Assembly: GCA_021775315.1 (NCBI GenBank)
Contig: JAJFIC010000093.1
Location: 59,242-123,241 of the forward strand
Direction of reading: 5' to 3'
DNA length: 64,000 nucleotides
From: Paracoccaceae bacterium
GTDB lineage: Bacteria > Pseudomonadota > Alphaproteobacteria > Rhodobacterales > Rhodobacteraceae
Shown: piece by piece, positions 58,574 through 64,000 of the stretch
How positions within the stretch are numbered: position 1 is the first letter of the stretch
Layout of the letters: the number at the start of each line of letters is the position of its first letter
The notes under the pieces: generated by a model
The model's database searches: none
Seen by the model: only the letters and a program-made list of their open reading frames with translations
What the model was told of the DNA's origin: nothing
Made by a program: the position numbers and the translations under genes

Positions 58574-59577
58574 TGCAACAGCCCGCCTTTTGGCGTAACC
58601 CAGCGGATCGCCCCGGCGTTTTGGCGCATCTGCTGACGCCGGTCGCGTGGCTGTGGCGCTGGGCCGGTGCGCGACGATTGCGCAATGGACCGTGGCACAA
58701 GGTCGGCGTACCGGTGATTTGCATCGGCAATCTTAATATCGGCGGTACTGGTAAGACGCCGACAGTTATTGCGCTGGCCGATCGGCTGAAAACCATGGGC
58801 TACACGCCGCATGTGGTGTCGCGGGGTTATGGTGGTTCGGCCAATGGCCCGCTTGCGGTTGATCTGCGCCGACACAAGGCGGCAGAGGTCGGGGACGAGC
58901 CTTTGTTGCTGGCGGCCTTTTGCCCGACATGGGTGGCGCGTGACCGACATCAAGGGGCCGTTGCTGCGGTGGCCGCCGGGGCTGATGTGATCTTGCTTGA
59001 TGACGGGTTTCAGAACCCGACACTGGCCAAAGATGTGTCGATCATCGTGGTCGATGCCGTGGCCGGGTTTGGCAATGGCCGGATTTTCCCCGCCGGACCT
59101 TTGCGCGAATTGGCCCAGGACGGTCTTGGCCGCGCCGATATGGTTCTGGTGATCGGTAAACCAAAGGTCCGTGCGCGATTTGCCAAAGCGCAGCCGATCA
59201 GGGCGCTGCCGGTGATTGAGGGCGACCTGAAACCACTGGAAACCGGAATGGACTGGAAAGGCACCAAAGTTCTGGCTTTTGCCGGAATCGGCCATCCCGC
59301 CAAATTCTTTGCCACGGTCAAATCACTGGGGGCCGAGATCATTCAGGCCGAAGCACTGGCCGACCACCAACCTCTGACGCGGCGTCTGATGGCGCGGCTG
59401 GAAACGGATTCATTTTTCAAAGGCGCGCAAATGGTCACCACCGAAAAGGACGCAACGCGCCTGCCTGAAGAATTCAAGCTCAGGGTGTTAACAGTACCGG
59501 TGCGTCTGGAAATTCAGGATTGGACCGCGCTTGATCAAGTTCTGGCCGCGGCCGGGATCAGTCCGAAGACCGCTTAA
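58573..59577 (+). CDS. lpxK: Tetraacyldisaccharide 4'-kinase
   Basis: Phosphorylates the 4' position of the lipid A disaccharide. 334 residues with the Walker A-like GNLNIGGTGKTPTVIALAD, the DDGFQNPTLAKD motif and KDATRLP late in the sequence. The gene follows waaA with a 1-bp overlap and its end overlaps the convergent CoA-transferase by 20 bp. Confidence 0.96.
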   Translation: MQQPAFWRNPADRPGVLAHLLTPVAWLWRWAGARRLRNGPWHKVGVPVICIGNLNIGGTGKTPTVIALADRLKTMGYTPHVVSRGYGGSANGPLAVDLRRHKAAEVGDEPLLLAAFCPTWVARDRHQGAVAAVAAGADVILLDDGFQNPTLAKDVSIIVVDAVAGFGNGRIFPAGPLRELAQDGLGRADMVLVIGKPKVRARFAKAQPIRALPVIEGDLKPLETGMDWKGTKVLAFAGIGHPAKFFATVKSLGAEIIQAEALADHQPLTRRLMARLETDSFFKGAQMVTTEKDATRLPEEFKLRVLTVPVRLEIQDWTALDQVLAAAGISPKTA

Positions 59578-60709
59578 GCCCGCCCAGAACCTCGTCATTA
59601 TGTTCACCCAGTTTGGGTGATGGACGGTGATGCGCCAATTCCGCGTCTGAAAACACAAAGGGCGAGCGCACAGACGGCACACCGCCCAGTTCGATTTGCA
59701 TACCACGCGCGATGACCTGCGGGTCGTCAAACACCTCTTCCAGATCATTGACCGGACCGGCAGGAACGCCCTTTGCCTCACACGCGGCCAGCAAATCGGC
59801 CTTGGTGAAACGCTTGGTCGCCGCATCCAGCCGTTCAGTCATCTTAACCCGATTGGCCAGCCGGGCCGCATTGGTCAGATAGTCAGGATCATGCGCCATA
59901 TCGTCGACGCCCAACAGGGCGCATAGCCGCTGGTATTGCGCGTCATTGCCCGTGGCGATGATGATATAGCCGTCCGAACAGTCAAACACCTGATAAGGCG
60001 TCAGGTTCTGATGCGCGTTGCCCATTGAGGTCGGTGCCTTACCTGTCGTCAGATAGTTCAGCGCCTGATTGGCCATGGTTGACGTAGCCACATCCAGCAA
60101 GGCCATGTCGATATGCTGGCCCAAACCCGTGCGCTCGCGTTGCAACAACGCAGCCTCAATCGCGATGACGCTGTATAGCCCGGTCAGGATGTCGGTAACG
60201 GCGACGCCCATTTTCTGAGGCTGGCCACCCGGTTCACCCGTCACGGACATGATGCCGCCCATGCCCTGCATCAGGAAATCATATCCGGCGCGGGCTTTGT
60301 ATGGCCCGGTCTGGCCAAATCCGGTGATGGAACAATAGACCAGTCGCGGGTTGATCGCCTTAAGACTATCATAATCCAACCCGTATTTGGCCAAGCCACC
60401 AAACTTGAAATTCTCAATCAGAACATCGGCATCCGTCACCAGTTGACGGATGGTTTCCTGACCTTCCGGGCTGGCGAAATCCACCGTGACAGATCGCTTG
60501 CCGCGATTGCAGGAATGGAAATACGAGGCTGATACGTCCTCGTCGCGGGTCACAAAGGGAGGCCCCCAGCGACGGGTATCATCGCCTGCCGGGCTTTCGA
60601 CCTTGATGACATCCGCACCCAGATCAGAAAGCGTCTGACCAGCCCAAGGGCCAGCCAGAATACGCGCAAGCTCAACGACCTTCAGGCCCTTCAAAGTGGT
60701 ATTTGCCAT
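59558..60709 (-). CDS. CoA-transferase family III (CaiB/BaiF)
   Basis: 383 residues: VVELARILAGPWAGQTLSDLGADVIKVE, CNRGKRSVTVDF, and GYDFLMQGMGGIMSVTGE with the region of the catalytic Asp in QHIDMALLDV. Transfers CoA between carboxylic acids (for example succinyl-CoA dependent or dicarboxylate exchange). Donor and acceptor unknown. Starts 2 bp before the end of the DsbA-type gene, so the two may be co-transcribed. Confidence 0.93.
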   Translation of the reverse strand: MANTTLKGLKVVELARILAGPWAGQTLSDLGADVIKVESPAGDDTRRWGPPFVTRDEDVSASYFHSCNRGKRSVTVDFASPEGQETIRQLVTDADVLIENFKFGGLAKYGLDYDSLKAINPRLVYCSITGFGQTGPYKARAGYDFLMQGMGGIMSVTGEPGGQPQKMGVAVTDILTGLYSVIAIEAALLQRERTGLGQHIDMALLDVATSTMANQALNYLTTGKAPTSMGNAHQNLTPYQVFDCSDGYIIIATGNDAQYQRLCALLGVDDMAHDPDYLTNAARLANRVKMTERLDAATKRFTKADLLAACEAKGVPAGPVNDLEEVFDDPQVIARGMQIELGGVPSVRSPFVFSDAELAHHRPSPKLGEHNDEVLGGLKRSSD

Positions 60710-60711
60710 TC

Positions 60712-61404
60712 TTATTTAGGCAACAAGCCGTCAAGGACGTCTTTGAAATCGGTGTAGTTCATGTTGGAATAAAGCTTGCCGTTGATCAGGAATGTCGGGG
60801 TGGATTCAACACCGTCCCGCGCCACGTTTTCCTGAAACAGATCGGCCAGCGCCTGCGCCTTGGTGCCGTCGCGCATACAGGCATCCATCGCCTCGTCGTT
60901 CATTCCGGCGATACGGCCAAGTTTCTTTAGGTTGGCTTCGATCTCAGCATTGCTGCCGCCGCTGGTCCATTCGCGCTGCCGCTTGTAAATCAGATCCGAC
61001 ACGCCAAAGAACTTATCCGGCCCTTCGCAGCGCGCCAACATCGCAGCCCACAGGCCAAGACGGTCAAAATAAACGTCGCGCATGATGAATTTGACTTTGC
61101 CGGTGTCGACATAATTGGTCTTGAGTTCGCCAAAAACATTGATGTGGAATGTGGCACAATGCGGGCAGGTGAATGAGGCATATTCAACCACCGTCACAGG
61201 TGCGTTTTCGTCACCCATCGTCATTTCGATCAGCTCGGGCGTCTCACCATCGGTGGCCTGAACGTCCGTGACATCAATCAACTGGTTCAGTTCCGCCAGC
61301 TCTGTGCTGCCAGTGTCGGGTGTGCCTTGTGATTGCAGCCATACGGCGCTGCCGCCCACGACCAGAGCGAGAATTAAGATTGACGGGAAAAGATTGCGAT
61401 ACAT
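60712..61404 (-). CDS. DsbA-family periplasmic thioredoxin-like protein
   Basis: 230 residues: N-terminal membrane anchor or signal (NLFPSILILALVVGGSAVWLQ), a thioredoxin fold with CPHC active site in EYASFTCPHCATFH, and cis-Pro in ESTPTFLING. A single-domain disulphide oxidase or reductase of the DSBA_Thioredoxin_4 group, near DUF721 and mutY as in other Rhodobacteraceae. Confidence 0.93.
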   Translation of the reverse strand: MYRNLFPSILILALVVGGSAVWLQSQGTPDTGSTELAELNQLIDVTDVQATDGETPELIEMTMGDENAPVTVVEYASFTCPHCATFHINVFGELKTNYVDTGKVKFIMRDVYFDRLGLWAAMLARCEGPDKFFGVSDLIYKRQREWTSGGSNAEIEANLKKLGRIAGMNDEAMDACMRDGTKAQALADLFQENVARDGVESTPTFLINGKLYSNMNYTDFKDVLDGLLPK

Positions 61405-61424
61405 GAGGTGATACCTTTGCGAAG

Positions 61425-62000
61425 TCAGCCTGTGTTACGTGTTAGAATATTCTGCCCCAAGGCCGCAAGAGCAGACCGAAGCCCCTCGTTCTCGACCTTG
61501 GCAACCTGACCAGCAAAGGCCGCGGCCTTTTTCGGGTCAGCAGTGGGTTTTGGATCGGGTGTTTTCGGTGCCGATGCAAACGCTGTCTGGGTTTCGGCAA
61601 ATCCGGTGGCCGAGGTCTGCGTGATCCGAATATGTGAAATCGCAGCATAGCCATAGCACGCATTGACCCGGTCCTTGATCTTTGGCAAATCCGCCTGCAA
61701 CATCGGCGCATTGGCGCCATTGGTCAGCAATGTCAGCGTCGCGCCAAAGCCTTGCCTGCCATAGCCAACCTTGACTGGTTTGGCGACGGCGGCGGTGGCC
61801 TCGCCCACGAATTCAGCCCAATGGGTTAACAGCCGGGTTTCAACAAATCCGCGCTTTTCGGTGGCTTTGCGAATGCGTTGATGCAGAATGCCGCCTGTTT
61901 GCACAAAGCCGCGCGTCGACCGCTTGGGCGGCGCTTTGCCCAAGTCTTTGCGCATATCTTTACGCGGTGATTGCGGTTTGCGGCTGGTCATGGCTGTCAT
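61425..62000 (-). CDS. DUF721/DciA-like protein
   Basis: 191 residues: a basic N-terminus (KPQSPRKDMRKDLG), then the DUF721 core LLTHWAEFVGEATAAVAKPVKVGYG and NACYGYAAISHIRI, and a Pro/Ala/Lys-rich tail. Related DciA proteins help load the replicative helicase in bacteria without DnaC/DnaI; whether this longer version does so is not shown. Divergent from mutY. A later ATG (MTSRKPQ) is an alternative start. Confidence 0.83.
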   Translation of the reverse strand: MTAMTSRKPQSPRKDMRKDLGKAPPKRSTRGFVQTGGILHQRIRKATEKRGFVETRLLTHWAEFVGEATAAVAKPVKVGYGRQGFGATLTLLTNGANAPMLQADLPKIKDRVNACYGYAAISHIRITQTSATGFAETQTAFASAPKTPDPKPTADPKKAAAFAGQVAKVENEGLRSALAALGQNILTRNTG

Positions 62001-62074
62001 TATCCGTTTCTGTCGCTATTCTAACGCGATGGCAAATTGTTACCAGTGTATTGATGTGAACAGGGCAATAAATC

Positions 62075-63139
62075 TTGCGTGATGGTGAATGCGTCCTAAG
62101 CGGTCGGCTGTTGGATTGGTATGATGAAAACGCGCGCGATCTGCCGTGGCGTATGCCACCTGCGCGCAGTCGTGGCGGCGAATTGCCCGATCCCTATCGC
62201 GTCTGGCTGTCAGAAATCATGTTGCAACAGACCACTGTTGCCGCTGTTGGCGGGTATTTTCGGAAATTCACCGAAAACTGGCCCAGCGTACAGGCTTTGG
62301 CCAATGCTGCCGATGATACGGTCATGGCCGCGTGGGCCGGGCTTGGCTACTATGCCCGCGCGCGCAACCTGCTGAAATGCGCCCGGCTGATTGCCAGTGA
62401 ATATGACGGGCGGTTTCCGCAAACGACCGCCGAATTGCAAGCCCTGCCGGGTATTGGACCCTATACAGCCGGGGCAATCGCCGCGATTGCCTTTGGCCGC
62501 TCAGAAGTCGTGGTCGATGGCAATGTCGAGCGGGTCATGGCGCGTCTGTTCGCCCTCAAAACGCCGCTGCCACAGGCAAAGCCTGCACTGGTGGCACATG
62601 CGAAATCCCTGACACCGCGCCTGCGCGCCGGGGATTACGCGCAGGCCGTAATGGATTTGGGGGCCACGATCTGCACCGCCCGCAATCCTACTTGTGGCTT
62701 GTGCCCTTTGCGCGATGATTGTCTGGCCCTCAAACAAGGGATCGCGGCAGATTTGCCTGCCAGAACGCCAAAAAAGGCCAAGCCGGTGCGCAAAGGCATC
62801 GCTTACATCGCCACGCGCAGCGACGGTGCTGTTTTGTTGGAACGCCGCCCGAACAAGGGCCTGCTGGGGGGTATGCTGGGTTGGCCCGGCGGTGATTGGG
62901 GCGATGTCGCCACGGTTGCTCCGCCGTTTGAGGCAAACTGGCGTGTGCTGCCGGGTGAAGTGCGCCATACCTTCACGCATTTCCATCTGCTGTTGGAAAT
63001 TCACGTCACCGACGCGCCGCTGAACACCACCCCGATGCAAGGTGAATTCATCAACAAATCAGCGTTTCAACCAAGCGACCTGCCAACCGTCATGCGCAAA
63101 GCCTATGACTTAGCGTCGCGGCCCAACCTGAAAGTTTGA
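62075..63139 (+). CDS. mutY: A/G-specific adenine glycosylase
   Basis: Removes adenine mispaired with 8-oxoguanine. 354 residues: ARDLPWR, EIMLQQTTVAAV, helix-hairpin-helix ALPGIGPYTAGAIAAIA and catalytic VVDGNVERVMARLF, the 4Fe-4S cysteines in CTARNPTCGLCPLRDDC, and a C-terminal NUDIX-like domain with GGMLGWPGGDW and TFTHFHLLLE. The start is TTG; no ATG lies before WYDENAR. Confidence 0.95.
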   Translation: MRDGECVLSGRLLDWYDENARDLPWRMPPARSRGGELPDPYRVWLSEIMLQQTTVAAVGGYFRKFTENWPSVQALANAADDTVMAAWAGLGYYARARNLLKCARLIASEYDGRFPQTTAELQALPGIGPYTAGAIAAIAFGRSEVVVDGNVERVMARLFALKTPLPQAKPALVAHAKSLTPRLRAGDYAQAVMDLGATICTARNPTCGLCPLRDDCLALKQGIAADLPARTPKKAKPVRKGIAYIATRSDGAVLLERRPNKGLLGGMLGWPGGDWGDVATVAPPFEANWRVLPGEVRHTFTHFHLLLEIHVTDAPLNTTPMQGEFINKSAFQPSDLPTVMRKAYDLASRPNLKV

Positions 63140-63194
63140 GTTACCGGTTCACAAGGTCTAACCTATGCGCAAAATTACCAAGTGGAGCAGGTCA

Positions 63195-64000
63195 ATGAAC
63201 GAGCACAGCGAAGTTGCCAAGCTGAAAAATGCATTGCCGTTCTGGTTGTCGCTCAGCTTTATTCCGTTGATCGCCATCGCGATCCTGCTTGGCGGTTGGT
63301 GGCTGTTGATAATCCCGGCATACACTTGGGGCCTGTTTTCGTTTCTGGATCTGCTGGTCGGGCAGAACCTTAAAAATGTCGATCCGGAAACCCCGGATGA
63401 ACAGCTATTCTGGTATCGCCTGATCACCCTGATCTGGTTACCAATACAGGTGGTGATTGTGTTTGGCAGCATCTATGTGGCCACCCATGGCGGATTGACA
63501 GGCTGGGAACAGATCGCCCTGATGTTTGGCGTCGGGGTCTCGTCAGGCACTGTCGGGATCAATTATTCGCACGAACTGATGCACCAGAAAAACCGGTTTG
63601 AACGCTGGCTGGGCGATGGTCTGATGGCGATTACGCTCTACAGCCATTTCCGCAGCGAACATTTGCTGGTGCACCATTCCTATGTGGGCACGCCGCGTGA
63701 CCCGGTGACGGCGCGTTATAACGAAGGGTTCCACCGCTTTTTCCCGCGTGTGCTGGTTGGCTGTTTTGCCTCGGCCTGGCGGGCGGAAAAGGCGATGTTG
63801 GCGCGGCGTGGATTGCCAGTCTGGCATCCGTCAAATCCGTTTTTCCGCTATTTCGCGCTGGAACTGCTGGCGCTGATGCTTGCCTTTGCTATCGGCGGAT
63901 GGCTGGGCGTGGCATTGTTTGCCTATCAGGCCTCGGTCGCCATATGGCAGTTGGAACTGGTAAATTATGTCGAGCATTACGGCCTGACCCGGAAATATCT
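63195..64000 (+). CDS. alkB: Alkane 1-monooxygenase (AlkB-type), partial
   Basis: Runs off the right edge after about 268 residues of an expected 380-400. Integral-membrane di-iron hydroxylase with the three usual histidine boxes in order: HELMHQ, EHLLVHHSYVG and NYVEHYGL. Several membrane spans precede the first box. I start at the ATG at 63195, which has GGAGCAGG 4-5 bp upstream; the ATG at 63165 lacks such a site. Would oxidise medium-chain n-alkanes with rubredoxin as electron donor, if the missing end is normal. Confidence 0.92.
   Translation, partial: MNEHSEVAKLKNALPFWLSLSFIPLIAIAILLGGWWLLIIPAYTWGLFSFLDLLVGQNLKNVDPETPDEQLFWYRLITLIWLPIQVVIVFGSIYVATHGGLTGWEQIALMFGVGVSSGTVGINYSHELMHQKNRFERWLGDGLMAITLYSHFRSEHLLVHHSYVGTPRDPVTARYNEGFHRFFPRVLVGCFASAWRAEKAMLARRGLPVWHPSNPFFRYFALELLALMLAFAIGGWLGVALFAYQASVAIWQLELVNYVEHYGLTRKY

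Overview
The window looks like a chromosomal segment from an alphaproteobacterium of the Rhodobacterales (Roseobacter-like Rhodobacteraceae). The evidence is gene content and order: gpsA-tsaD diverging from hemD-Mic60-HemY, an rpsT-dnaA-dnaN-recF-gyrB block, pmbA-cysQ-DUF4170-waaA-lpxK, and mutY-DUF721-DsbA beside alkB. Coding density is high, many genes overlap by ATGA, and codon use is GC-rich. No insertion sequence, prophage, CRISPR array or rRNA gene was seen.

Layout. 0-5.8 kb: 3' part of gpsA, tsaD, hemD, a Mic60/mitofilin-like protein, HemY and tRNA-Thr(CGT). 5.8-10.8 kb: an arginase-family ureohydrolase, a gentisate degradation pair (gentisate 1,2-dioxygenase, fumarylpyruvate hydrolase) with a MarR regulator, and a mannose-1-phosphate guanylyltransferase. 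10.8-15 kb: urate hydroxylase PuuD, an RND/MMPL-type transporter and a coupled secreted protein. 15-20.5 kb: flagellar genes motB, flgE, flgN-like, flgJ-like, fliK and flgD. 20.5-27.4 kb: an M48 protease, a phosphotransferase-fold protein, ubiB, ubiE, mutM, enoyl-CoA hydratase and rpsT. 27.7-35.6 kb: a rhodanese, dnaA, dnaN, recF, a secreted unknown, a LysE exporter and gyrB. 35.6-44 kb, minus strand: a HAD/OCD-like/PhyH/hydrolase operon, a DMT transporter, then a glutathione-dependent formaldehyde oxidation group (class III ADH, S-formylglutathione hydrolase) with an AEC carrier and a GNAT enzyme. 44-47.4 kb: glpD-glpK plus a small I78-type inhibitor. 47.4-53 kb, minus strand: crotonase, SDR, TauD-type dioxygenase, class III aminotransferase, a stretch of gene relics, and an amidinotransferase. 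53-64 kb: DUF2125-like protein, pmbA, cysQ-like, DUF4170, waaA, lpxK, a CoA-transferase, a DsbA-type protein, DUF721, mutY and the start of alkB.

The most striking observation is a breakpoint in the flagellar block. The flgE reading frame loses its normal C-terminus near 17,255 and runs into the antisense of a flagellin gene, of which only about the first 47 codons and the upstream region remain on the minus strand. A shared stretch of about 12 bp (17251-17262) sits at the join. This fits one deletion between convergent flgE and fliC genes that removed everything between them; if the sequence is real, the strain probably cannot build this flagellum. A second decayed spot at 51.2-51.7 kb holds a remnant of a second amidinotransferase gene (catalytic Cys motif kept, frameshift and stop present) and a truncated CatB-type acetyltransferase, directly beside an intact amidinotransferase and an uncharacterised aminotransferase/dioxygenase/SDR/crotonase operon.
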